Shown here one piece after another: positions 54,776 through 64,000 of a stretch of 64,000 nucleotides of DNA. Positions within the stretch are counted from its first letter, which is position 1; every line of letters begins with the position of its first letter. Location of the stretch: assembly GCA_000827325.1 (NCBI GenBank), contig KN832896.1:194414-258413 (forward strand), written 5' to 3'. Origin of the DNA: Oidiodendron maius Zn (taxonomy: Eukaryota > Ascomycota > Leotiomycetes > Myxotrichaceae). The translations under genes were made by a program, and so were the position numbers. A model generated the notes under the pieces. That model was not told the origin of the DNA, searched no databases, and saw only the letters and a list, made by a program, of their open reading frames with translations.

Positions 54776-54966
54776 GTAGCAATGTTTGATGTGAATGGTA
54801 TTGCTACTTGCTTAATAGCACTGAATTTCTATCCTCTGTGGACTGGGCTGGCTATCTTATTATAGAGTCCTTGCTCCTTTTAATTAAACGCTCGTCCTCC
54901 TGTTTAATCCTTTCTTCAACGTAACTGGGGCTTTTTTGGTTCCTTTCTTGGTTGTAAACGGATACA

Positions 54967-56547
54967 TTATTTCAAGGGACAAGATGCCTCACAGGCCCGA
55001 TTCATGCTATCGATAGGAAAAGGAGCCTTCTTTGTGTACCGGTAATAGTTCCTACACCCCTTCTGTGGACACCACAAGACCCCCAAAGATTTCTCGTCGT
55101 CCAATAGATTGTACGAGTCAGGATCAAGCATCTGACACCAGGCCCACGATACAATATCAATACGATGCCATTCAGGTATTAGAGTAGTGCTCCGACAGTA
55201 ATGTATTCTTAGGCATCGGCTATCCGTAGAACATGGTTCAATAGCAATCATTATCCAAGAAGATCCGTAGGATACGATTCCTGTTGTTTGTACCCCAACA
55301 ATATGGCTTTCAACCCGCGCTTGCACCTGTTGTACCTGTGGGCTCTTCTGCTCAATATTTTGGAAAGATCGGAGAGGTCCTAATCCGTTTCGTTTAGGGT
55401 CTCGACGACAGGCTCGAAAGTAATGTTGAGGAGGAGTGAGCTGCCAACTATGTGGGAGTTGCTCTACCCCAGTATAGTGTAGGCAGGAGCAACGGTTTGG
55501 ATCAAAACAGTTCATTTCCAGTAGACGGCCTGGAGGGAACTCAGGAGCTAAATATTCTGCTACGCCTAGCCGAAATTTTTGGAGTTCTTGGCGTATTAGA
55601 TTAGGAGTTGCTACCTCGTTATAGCCAAGTTCGTCAAATCCAGTATTAGAGAGATTAAGATGGCCAGTCCATATTGAGTCAACGCAAATCGCCGTACTTC
55701 GACAACCTCTGACTTCGACTCTTGGAAACGCGTCATAGTTGAATTCAGTTATAGCGTTGCAGTTACTATGTTTTGGTGCATGGCGTATATGGTTGCACGA
55801 CTTTAAACGAACTGTAGCCTCGCGAGTATTAAGTTGTGCTAGCTCTAACCCAGTCTTAATCACGTCGTTCCAGGATACTTTATAATGGCCACAGACTGTT
55901 AGATATCCCTCTCTTCCAATACAGATCCGATTTTTAGGTGGATTTAACCGTTGGGCTTTAGAAAATAAGCATATCGGGTGATCTATATTGCATCCAGAGC
56001 AATGGAGATAGTCCTTCGTTAATGTAGTAAGCTTTTCTTTCCAACTCTTCTCATTCCGTCTTCTTTGACAATCTCCGCAATATTCCATAATATCTTTATC
56101 AAGCAAATGTGGGAGCTGTGAGGGAAGCGTTTCAATTTTTGTTCTAGGCCAATGCCAATGTAAATCCGAAGGTATCTCAGGTTCGGGGTCATGGGTGTTT
56201 CTAAATGCCGAGGAGCAATAGAGGCGGAGAAATAGTCGAGAGACCCTCCGTAGACATTCGATACTTAATGCGTCAAGTCGCTCCATAATATCAAGCAGTA
56301 ATTCTTCCGGAAGCCGGCAAAGGGGACTGCAGGTTAGATTGTGGTACCCGGCTGCAATTAGTGGATCCATCTCTGCTAGGTTAGCCTTGGTGATGGGATC
56401 TGTAGAACACTTGCATGGGCTTATGTCGATTCTATGCCCCGTCCAGTTGGCTAAAGCAATAAAAGGTTGGAGTACATTTTCGCTACTATTGCCGCTGCTA
56501 TTGCAACGTGATAGAACTGAGCTGATCAAGCTGATCCATGCTCCCAT
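54967..56547 (-). CDS. F-box protein
   Basis: A 526-residue intronless protein. The F-box (about residues 76-118) reads LCRLPEELLLDIMERLDALS then LRRVSRLFLRLY, which would bind Skp1 in an SCF ubiquitin ligase. Downstream are two Cys-pair patches (YCGDCQRRR near 155; LHCSGCNIDHPIC near 182) and a long Cys/Trp-rich domain ending in VLWCPQKGCRNYYRY, possibly zinc-binding and recruiting a substrate. Large F-box families of this form are expanded in filamentous ascomycetes. Met60 is an alternative start just before the F-box. It is flanked by repeats on both sides. Confidence 0.85.
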   Translation of the reverse strand: MGAWISLISSVLSRCNSSGNSSENVLQPFIALANWTGHRIDISPCKCSTDPITKANLAEMDPLIAAGYHNLTCSPLCRLPEELLLDIMERLDALSIECLRRVSRLFLRLYCSSAFRNTHDPEPEIPSDLHWHWPRTKIETLPSQLPHLLDKDIMEYCGDCQRRRNEKSWKEKLTTLTKDYLHCSGCNIDHPICLFSKAQRLNPPKNRICIGREGYLTVCGHYKVSWNDVIKTGLELAQLNTREATVRLKSCNHIRHAPKHSNCNAITEFNYDAFPRVEVRGCRSTAICVDSIWTGHLNLSNTGFDELGYNEVATPNLIRQELQKFRLGVAEYLAPEFPPGRLLEMNCFDPNRCSCLHYTGVEQLPHSWQLTPPQHYFRACRRDPKRNGLGPLRSFQNIEQKSPQVQQVQARVESHIVGVQTTGIVSYGSSWIMIAIEPCSTDSRCLRIHYCRSTTLIPEWHRIDIVSWAWCQMLDPDSYNLLDDEKSLGVLWCPQKGCRNYYRYTKKAPFPIDSMNRACEASCPLK

Positions 56548-57867
56548 AGTTGGATTTCAGTGTAGATAAAATGTATAAAAGGAAACTTTGTAAAGTAGAA
56601 TCGTCTGAAGACAGTAGACACATGGTATTTTAATTGGACTGGATGCCAATGAATTATATACGTAGTTTTTCTTAGACTAAGTCCCAACCAGCGTCCCGTC
56701 ATTGACATTAACCCTAGTGTCCTGTCGTCGACGTCAGTACATGCCCAAGCTGTAGCCCTTCTAAGCTATCGCAGCTCCGTAATCGCTCGTATAACTGTCA
56801 TCTGTATGTAAATCTCCTTCTTTATATTGGATAGCGCTTAATAGCGGGTGTACTTACTCTAAAATTCCGAAAATTTCACTTTTTGTAATACAAGCCTATA
56901 GGCATGGAGGCTTCTCGAGCACCTCTTGGTAGCCTCTTGGTTATGGCGACCTGGCCTCTACATCCCCCCCCCCCCCCAGTAGAGGTAGATCTTATAGTGA
57001 AAAGGTGAAACAAAAGCCCTACCGATCAGGATCGTAGATCATCCAAAGCCATTCATGAGGGAGGCCCAGGCCGTCCAAATCCAAAGAGACACAACTCGTC
57101 ACCCTTTTAATAGGGCCATTAAAATATTTTCTTCATAGTCTTAGATGAGACGGACATCTTCAATATACTTCGTGTATACCCGCAATCTTTAGGTTGACAG
57201 TACGATGGTTGACGTCACACAAGGATCTTTAGCGTCGCCGCTGAGTGAAGGCAGCCCATTGCGACGCCAATATCATCACCCTCACCATTCCTAACCCAGC
57301 ATACGGAGTTTCCGGGGGCAGCCGCTTCTCTTTTAAGAATGCACCCTTATCGCACTCTGGCGTGACGTAAGTTGTGGCGTAACGACTCTAATTCTCGAGG
57401 ACTACCCCGTGTCACGGTGGCTCATGTGCTCGCAGCTGAGCCCATAATAGCGGTTCAGCCCCTTACACCCTCAAGGTCTGCATTGAAGTCCGTTTCGTAC
57501 GTGCCAAAGGCTAGATGCACTATGGCGTTCAATGGGGAGAATGGGGGAGGGACTCGCAAACAGGACAGCTAGGAGCCCATGGTATTGCTAATGAGAGGGT
57601 ATTCCGCGACGACCACCACGATAATCTGCATTTGGGCTCTGACTTAAAATCAATCTCTTAAGCTATAGCTTTAGTTAACTAAGAGGCTACAAGCTAGTAA
57701 CATCTATATGATGGATCTCTATTACAATCTAAAGACTTCCCACGCTTTCCTATTACTCCTGATGCGAAATGTAATTCTGCAGTTTAAGCAATCTCTGCGG
57801 TGGCAGGGCAGAACTGGCCCCCTTGCTGTCATCAAAGGTATACTTGATTAACCTAGTTCTCCGGCTG
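56548..57867. other. Intergenic, no gene recognised
   Basis: Short frames only. A run of 14 C at 56964-56977 lies between CTCTAC and GTAGAG, which could form a hairpin stem. Confidence 0.5.
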
Positions 57868-59685
57868 TTAAAACGTACCCCAGTAGTGTTTGTCATAATC
57901 CCCCTGAGGCATCCACAACGCCGCCGGAGTGTAGACGGGAATAGGAACAGCAGCTGCAAAGCTCGTGTTAGCAAAATAAATCCCTTCCAAAAGAGAACCC
58001 TTCAGATTAAGCATACTTCCATATCCAGTTGATGCAGCCGCCCATGTCGGGAAGGCCGGTTCAACCCATCCCGTTGGACTCGCAGAGATTGTATAGGAAC
58101 TCGTGAAAGTTGACAGCGTGACATCCGTTGTCCCACTAGGCGGGATCCCCAGCCCATCATTTGGACCATAGACATCGTCGCCATAGCCATATATATTATT
58201 TATCTTGTTCACGATGTAGCTCCCCTCCTCCGTCCAGAGACTAAAGTCCTCGATAGTCACGCTATCGGTAAGGAAGAGATCGTTTCCGATGAGGTACAGA
58301 GGGGGTCTCAGAGCGCCATCTGCCAGACTCCCAGTAATATTCCTGAAGGTGAGGTTGCTTAGGGTCACCGCCCCGGTGTCAGGTGTGAATACGTTTTGCC
58401 AGTATTGATTTACGTCGAGACCATAAAGGGAAGCTTTGCTGCGGATATTTTCGAAGGTGATATTGGTCACATAGCCGGAGCCGCCCGGGTATGTTTTTAT
58501 GAAGGCAACATTGTTGCCTTGGATGATGGAAATATTACGTGCGTACTACCTACACATGAATGCTAGTTGATTGATTGATGATTCTGGGATTTACCACTTA
58601 CGATATTAGAGATTTCCGCGCTTACGTTGAGACTTCCTATTGAAATGCCAGAGCCTGCCTGGTTGCAAACTAAGTTTTCGACCAAAGCATAGTTTGACGG
58701 ACTTTTCACCGAGACACACTCATCACGATTTGTGATCTCGTTGGCAGTCAGCTTGATTCCTTCCATTGTAGCTACCGAACTTCAAAGCTTACCTCATTGT
58801 CGTGAATGTAATAGTTAGTCCCGGTTGCGTCGATCCCATCGTAGCTGCCTAGATTGGCTCCTCGGATGGTTAGGTGGTAGACTTCTACGTTGGTCGCAAA
58901 ATCGAGAACGAAGTGGAACTTGGGGCTGTCAATAAGAATAAGGTCATGAATGCTGGCATTGGTTGGTGAGACTATCCGGACCAGTCGTGGACGCTCAATG
59001 CTAACATTTTAAGTAATCGCACGAGGAGAACGACGTGCAGAAGACTCACTTGTTGGCATTTCGATATAGATAGCCTTGGCCCTGAATAGCTCCGAGCCCA
59101 TTGCTCGAGTAGAATTCAAAGTCAACAGCTGGGGAAGTCAGTTAACGTATAAAGCCAAGGCGAGGAGTAGAATATTGCATACCGTTAACGATGACAAGAA
59201 TGTCGAGCAAGAAGAGTCCGTCTCCTTCTCCGTTAATAGTCTCATTTAGCGCTTGAACTCCAGCTGGCCCCCAAAGGATATCCTCACGTGGTACGGAGTA
59301 ATTCCCGGTGTAGGATCTTATTCAAGGGTGAGCCACACATTTAAAATATCCAAGATGTTACCACTTACGCCGTGATTAGTCCATCGAGCTGGAATGCCCA
59401 ATTGGTCGCATTGGCCAACACAATGTCCTCTGTTATTAGGTAGTTTCCTTCCGGTACAATGAGTCGACTCCCCGGGTTTGGACGGACGCAGTCATCATAA
59501 GCGGCCTGAATTGCCGGCGCTGCATTCGTTTCGTTATCAGCCTTGGCGCCGTAATCCAGAATGTTGCATTCTATAACTTTTCTAGATAGGGGAGTCGTTG
59601 GGCCAACAGGGCCAATGAGTTGCCCATAGGTTAAAGACGGCAATTGAAAAATGGGAAGAAGAAGGGCTAGCCAGTATAGAGCCAT
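57868..59685 (-). CDS. Secreted GH28 rhamnogalacturonan hydrolase-like enzyme, six exons
   Basis: A 516-residue secreted glycoside hydrolase, likely cleaving the rhamnogalacturonan backbone of pectin. Exons (minus strand) 59685-59369, 59316-59183, 59128-59050, 59000-58793, 58736-58602 and 58545-57868; all phases agree. A signal peptide (MALYWLALLLPIFQLPSLTYG) precedes mature QLIGPVGP. The beta-helix begins CNILDYGAKADN; GAIQGQGY, GSYDGID (Asp231, Asp234) and TNRDECVSVKSPS (Asp251) are the family's core motifs, matching fungal rhamnogalacturonases rather than polygalacturonases. Start at 59685 is preferred because a 26-residue upstream extension would bury the signal. It is followed in the same direction by an MFS permease gene upstream at 60025. 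Induction by pectin is likely but inferred. Confidence 0.9.
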
Positions 59686-60024
59686 CTTGGGCTTAACGAC
59701 TGTAGGATATGTCAATGAAGGAGTGCCACACATCTTCTGCCAAAGGTCTGTCGCTCCAGTCATCTTATAAGTGAGTAAACCTTTACCGGAAAATCACGTC
59801 ATTACAGGGAATATTATTGTAAATGAGCATGTTCTATTAATTCGCACATAAAGAGGTTGGCGTGGTGAGGAAGACGTTGGACAACGACTGAAATCTCTGT
59901 GGTCTTGAGCTTCATCTACATCACATACCTATAGGATTTGTTCAAGGATTGTTCAAGGATAGTGTAACTGGTATATATTACGACGAATAATCTATCTTGA
60001 ATGGCCTTGTCGCTCCCACCGCAC
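59686..60024. promoter_or_regulatory. Promoter region of the GH28 gene
   Basis: 339 bases between the permease stop and the GH28 start, same strand. TGTTCAAGGATTGTTCAAGGAT near 59937-59960 is a short direct repeat. Confidence 0.45.
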
Positions 60025-61755
60025 TTAACTTTCGAAAACGAAATCCAAGCGCTTGTTGCCCTTATCGGTAGTGGTCTCCAGATACTGCTTCTGCTCCTGT
60101 TTTGTCATTCCGTTCCACTTCGTCTGGTTCGATTTGTTCCTGTACATATAGTAAATCTTCGCAAATGCATTTGCAGCCATGCAGGCGACATTAATAGCAA
60201 TGAGTTGCCTATTTCCACGGTGATACAGTGGTGCGTCATCAGAACGGTAGATGTTCGAAGATGCTATTCCGGATAATTGAATGGTGATATTATAGAGAGC
60301 AGCACTGACAGCTCTCGTCCTTACAGTATTACTAATTCTACTACACCATGCAACTTGTGCTGCTTGCATTGATGGTTGGGCAACCAGGAGAAGAGTAACG
60401 GCATATTGGCCCCAGGCGGAGATATGATTGAGAGCCTTGAGGTCGATAATGAGAAGAGGGAGTACCCAGAGCTGAGTTAAGATACCCATTATTGCGACCT
60501 GGCCAACTCGCTCGGTCAGGGCCGTAACCCACAGCAGATTGATCGCCGTCAGGAGCGTTATGGGAATGTTGAGCAAGGTAATTTGAAAAGCGTCGAATTT
60601 GAGGTGCTTGAGAGACAAGGACACGTATGCCTTGGGCGGCGAAGCAGGAATCTCAAATAGCATTCCGATAGCATAGATGGGCCAGAGATCATAATCGGAC
60701 AAGCTTTCCCAAAGCATCTTTGGCGTGATTGCTTGTCGATTGTGCATTCCCGACTTTGATGGATCATCGCGAAGGACTTTGTTTGTGATGATCTTCTCCT
60801 CCCGCTCTGTGAAGTATCCATTGCGGAAAAAGCGAGATTTTGTCTGTGTTGGCCCAGGCACGAGGAAGATGAAGCTGAGAAAGCCGATGACGATACTAAT
60901 CAGAGCTTCAATCAGGAAGAGCCACCTCCATCCTTCGCGACCGGCGACACTATCCATATGAAGAACGCCATAAGCAATAAAAGAGGCGATGACACCAGAA
61001 ATATAGTCTGTGAACCAGAAAAGTGACAGCCGAAGAGGCAATTCGGAGCTTGTGTAGTAGTATGAGATGTAAAGGATGCTGTCTGGGATAAAGCCACCCA
61101 TGAAGAGACCGATGAAGAAGCGGCAAGCGAAGAATCCCGCGCGATTCTGCATGAAGAATTGACCTCCAGCAGAGAGTGACCAGATGATGATTTGAATTGG
61201 AATCCAGCGGTCCGGGCCTAGTTTCTTGCCGATAAGCTGGGAGGGTATCTCTGCGATGATGAAACCGACGCGATACATATTCTGGGCGTTGTTGTAATCG
61301 TTGGTGGACAGCTTCAGATCATCAAGCAAGTTCCCCGCAATGGCTAGTGACAGGTTGCCCCGATCAATGTTTAAGCCGAAAAACATGATCAACACCCAGA
61401 GAAGGATCTTGAAGTCGATCTTGCGGAGAAGGGCGCGCTGCTCGCGATATGTCCATCGCTCACGTGGGTCAAAACGGTGGTAATTCTCGTACTCTGGCCC
61501 AGGCTCGTAGTATTTCGAAAGATCCGGGTTGTCAAAGACGCTTCTTCTCGTCGCTATTGCGTCAAGATCGGCAGGCTTCTGGACGAGGGATTTCCATGTC
61601 CAGTTGAAACCTTTGTTCTCTTCACTTGGGTCAACAAGGTCATCCTGGACTTTTGACCCTGGGACCTCAATTGTGTTATCGACTATCTCAGCCTTGCTTG
61701 CTAATGTAGCGCTGTCAATCACGTCGACATCGAGAGTAGTTTGACTGGTAGCCAT
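60025..61755 (-). CDS. MFS permease, anion:cation symporter family (large)
   Basis: A 576-residue intronless transporter. A long hydrophilic N-terminus of about 115 residues ends in ALLRKIDFKILLWVLIMFFG and then LNIDRGNLSLAIAGNLL, the helix 1 signature. NMYRVGFIIAEIPSQLIGKK and FFIGLFMGGFIPD follow as helices 2-5; about twelve helices in total. Family members carry nicotinate, allantoate, carboxylates, or sugar acids. Just upstream of, and codirectional with, a rhamnogalacturonan hydrolase, it could import rhamnose-galacturonate products; this is an inference from position. Intronless, unlike the permease at 21861. Confidence 0.9.
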   Translation of the reverse strand: MATSQTTLDVDVIDSATLASKAEIVDNTIEVPGSKVQDDLVDPSEENKGFNWTWKSLVQKPADLDAIATRRSVFDNPDLSKYYEPGPEYENYHRFDPRERWTYREQRALLRKIDFKILLWVLIMFFGLNIDRGNLSLAIAGNLLDDLKLSTNDYNNAQNMYRVGFIIAEIPSQLIGKKLGPDRWIPIQIIIWSLSAGGQFFMQNRAGFFACRFFIGLFMGGFIPDSILYISYYYTSSELPLRLSLFWFTDYISGVIASFIAYGVLHMDSVAGREGWRWLFLIEALISIVIGFLSFIFLVPGPTQTKSRFFRNGYFTEREEKIITNKVLRDDPSKSGMHNRQAITPKMLWESLSDYDLWPIYAIGMLFEIPASPPKAYVSLSLKHLKFDAFQITLLNIPITLLTAINLLWVTALTERVGQVAIMGILTQLWVLPLLIIDLKALNHISAWGQYAVTLLLVAQPSMQAAQVAWCSRISNTVRTRAVSAALYNITIQLSGIASSNIYRSDDAPLYHRGNRQLIAINVACMAANAFAKIYYMYRNKSNQTKWNGMTKQEQKQYLETTTDKGNKRLDFVFES

Positions 61756-62833
61756 CTTGGATCGATGGGCTACAAAATGCAGAGAAACACAATGGCCGAG
61801 TATCCAGCGAACCGGGATCGCCGGGCGATGCTTTTATATGACCATGCTCAGGCCGCACCAAATTTTATAGTATTATGAGTTCAAGAGGTCTTTCTAGCTA
61901 GTCCTTTCTGATATACGATAATCCCTCTCAAAACCTTGCATTGGCAAGGAAGCAGCGAATTCCTCAGAAAGGGAGTAGATGGCGTCATATTAGGAATCCT
62001 AGCAGTCAATATCAAGCTACTTTTCCTGACTCAACCTCTATATCCTAGAGTGCTTGATGTCTCGAGAGCTCGGGCAAAATAACCAAATCATGCCCACTGA
62101 TTTTGTCAACAAATCAACTTGGGGGTTGCGTCCTTGAATGAAATAATTTCGATTGCCTTCTCGCTTACTTTCCTGGACAGCTTATTGAAATTGTCATGTA
62201 ATAAAAGAGAGATCCAGACCTGATAATAGGATTTCATTGAATTTCGGTCATCGGGTTAATTTAATCCCGGTCAATCTCCAGGAGCTTCTACTACGGCGTA
62301 AAGGAATGCGGCGGGATGCCCGTATCGAAATAATCTGATTGGTGGGAAATTCCCAGGACGTACAGGGGAAACACGGTGGGTGCAGCTTCGTAAATGGGGA
62401 AGGGGTCAGTGCATAACTTGTAAAGATGGAATCAAAGAGAAGAAGAAATAATCTGGCATTGCAAATCTGTTGGTATGATGTACCACGTCGAATAATAATC
62501 ACTTGTTAAATGTCAAGAATATAGTCAGGAGGATCTCAAACGCCCTTGGTCATTCCATTTAGGAATACATGGTGCATATGCCTTCTTTGCACGATAGCAG
62601 ACCACAGTACGAAATGCTTTTTTGAAATCCCTCTGGCATTTTGACTACGTGTCGGCGCTATTCATCCCTCTAGCCTCGTACTTTGCGAGCACCTCATTGC
62701 TAGGATATATTGCACAATGACCTGAATCTGCTTCGATAGTAGAAGCATGGGCACCTTCGTTTTACGACACAAATCCCAAAAATTCATCGTTTGATCATTG
62801 CGATACTCGCCGCATGCACGGTTGTCCATCACA
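61756..62833. promoter_or_regulatory. Divergent intergenic region of permease and sulfatase
   Basis: No gene; short frames have no domains. It must carry the promoters of the minus-strand permease and the plus-strand sulfatase. Confidence 0.4.
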
Positions 62834-64000
62834 ATGGTAGAGCAAGCAGACTCTCGGGCCACATCTTTCAAGAACATCTTATTATTAATTGCCGATGACC
62901 TGGGCAAGAACCTGGGCTGCTACGGAGCAGAAGTGACCACCCCAAATATCGACAAATTTGCGACTGAGGGCGTTCTCTTCTCCCATGCATTCACAAGTAC
63001 CGCGTCCTGTAGCAACAGCCGCTCGGTTATCTATACCGGCTTGCATACGCATCAGAGTGGTCAATATGGACTGGCTGGAAAGGCCCATCACTTTGTTATC
63101 TTCGACCATGTGAAGACATCGCCGGCCTTCTTTGGCGAGCAGGGCTACCTCACTGGACTGATTGGCAAAGTCCATGTCGGCCCGGATTATTCGTATCCAT
63201 GGCACGTTCGAAACGAGAGTGCGACGCGCGATGTGGCCTGGGTTGCCGATCAAGCGGGCGAGTTCTTTGACAAGGCCAAGGCCGCGGAACAGCCGTTCTT
63301 CCTCACGGTTGGATACATCGATCCGCATCGAGATATGACTCGGTCTGGATTTGGAAACTCGGAAATTTTTGATGCAAGAATCAAGGACATACCGTACGAG
63401 CCATCGAGCATCAAAGTCCCGGCGTATATCAACAACTTGGATGAGTCGAGGTTCGAATTCTCAGAGTACTACAGCTCGATTAGTCGACTGGACCAAGGAA
63501 TTGGGTTGATACTAGAGAGCTTGAAGGCAAGGGGTCTTGAGGACGACACCTTGGTCGTTTTCCTGAGTGACAATGGCCCTCCATTCTTGAATTCGAAGAC
63601 GACTCTCTACGATCCAGGCGTTCGGCTGCCTTTCATCGTTCGGAATCCCAAGGCCGCTGTCAAGGGAATTGAAAACCCAAACATGGTATCATACGTCGAC
63701 ATCTTCCCCACATTCCTCGAGTGGACGGGAAAGACCCAGCATGCGCCGACCATCCTCGCAGGCCAGTCCATCTTCCCCATCCTCGAGAAGTCTGAGCTTG
63801 TCCCCGAATCCGAGTGGAAGCACCGTGTCTTCGGATCCCATACATTTCACGAAGTCACGAACTACTGGCCGACGCGATTCCTTCGAACGCGGAGATATAA
63901 GTATCATAGGAACGTGGCATGGCGTCTGGACTTCCCCTTCTCTGCAGACCTGTATGGCTCGTTGACGTGGGATGCCATTCGCCATTCCCAACCAAGAGGG
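62834..64000 (+). CDS. SGSH-like sulfatase (N-sulfoglucosamine sulfohydrolase-like), partial
   Basis: An open frame of 389 codons that runs off the window, starting at ATG 62834 (MVEQADSRAT). NILLLIADDLGKNLGCYGA gives the metal Asp pair (21-22); the formylglycine motif is Cys59-Ser-Asn-Ser-Arg63, with Asn where Pro or Ala is usual; GKVHVGPD and YIDPHRD hold active-site Lys/His; VVFLSDNGPPF gives the second metal site. Segment order and spacing, including VFGSHTFHEVTNYWPTR, follow heparan N-sulfatase (SGSH) rather than choline or aryl sulfatases. No signal peptide in the chosen start, so cytosolic or anchored use is possible, or a first exon is missing. No intron in 1.17 kb. Neighbouring GH28 and permease suggest glycan use. 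Confidence 0.88.
   Translation, partial: MVEQADSRATSFKNILLLIADDLGKNLGCYGAEVTTPNIDKFATEGVLFSHAFTSTASCSNSRSVIYTGLHTHQSGQYGLAGKAHHFVIFDHVKTSPAFFGEQGYLTGLIGKVHVGPDYSYPWHVRNESATRDVAWVADQAGEFFDKAKAAEQPFFLTVGYIDPHRDMTRSGFGNSEIFDARIKDIPYEPSSIKVPAYINNLDESRFEFSEYYSSISRLDQGIGLILESLKARGLEDDTLVVFLSDNGPPFLNSKTTLYDPGVRLPFIVRNPKAAVKGIENPNMVSYVDIFPTFLEWTGKTQHAPTILAGQSIFPILEKSELVPESEWKHRVFGSHTFHEVTNYWPTRFLRTRRYKYHRNVAWRLDFPFSADLYGSLTWDAIRHSQPRG

Larger units (their letters stand above)
53882..54966. other. Intergenic repeat region
   Basis: No gene. Holds a CAGT-type MITE-like piece, a GTACGGTAC palindrome cluster and a purine-rich tandem tract, entered separately. Confidence 0.5.

Noticed and set aside
1-64000. 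tRNA or rRNA genes
   Set aside because: I looked for the GGTTCRANNCC T-arm and paired stems and found no convincing cloverleaf; an exhaustive covariance search could not be run.

Overview
The window looks like accessory (possibly subtelomeric) chromosome from a filamentous ascomycete of the Aspergillus/Penicillium type (Eurotiales). The evidence is short GT-AG introns (about 47-90 bases) with CTAAC/CTGAC-like branch sites, several Zn2Cys6 regulators, fungal carbohydrate enzymes and MFS permeases. Dense gene blocks are separated by AT-rich islands, LTR-like scraps, MITEs and decayed genes. I saw no tRNA, rRNA, CRISPR array or long transposase gene. The organism call is an inference from gene content.

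Layout. 0-9 kb: a broken old-yellow-enzyme gene, a ferric-reductase tail relic, an intact GNAT acetyltransferase, an intact SDR-like gene, an ankyrin-like scrap and a membrane protein. 9-15 kb: repeats and a graveyard where pieces of a Frizzled-like receptor, a fungal transcription-factor domain and a NACHT-type NLR lie end to end, then an intact isochorismatase-fold hydrolase. 16.7-23.5 kb: a catabolic-looking module, with a nonoxidative amidohydrolase-type decarboxylase and an aldehyde dehydrogenase divergent from a promoter carrying a 3-copy repeat with telomere-like motifs, followed by an MFS permease. 24.8-26.8 kb: two tail-to-tail beta-carbonic anhydrases. 27.5-34.3 kb: an alpha/beta hydrolase, a pirin and a seven-exon Zn2Cys6 factor. 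35-42 kb: a C2H2 plus Zn2Cys6 factor, a ten-exon flavin monooxygenase, and a degraded third regulator. 42.6-54 kb: a WD40/VHL-like scrap, an unknown beta-rich protein, a broken SDR, a cupin, an SDR with a GC-AG intron, and an extended SDR among MITEs. 55-64 kb: an F-box protein, then a glycan block: a secreted GH28 rhamnogalacturonan hydrolase-like enzyme, an anion:cation-symporter-type MFS permease, and an SGSH-like sulfatase that runs off the right edge.

How genes may work together (inference). The decarboxylase, dehydrogenase and permease look like uptake and breakdown of an aromatic carboxylic acid. The GH28 enzyme, permease and sulfatase could act on acidic or sulfated glycans. The flavin monooxygenase flanked by two regulators may be the surviving core of an oxidative pathway. 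Several genes that look frameshifted in raw frames become intact once introns are placed: the flavin monooxygenase, the first carbonic anhydrase, the beta-rich protein and the C2H2/Zn2Cys6 factor. Others remain broken under every splicing I tried.
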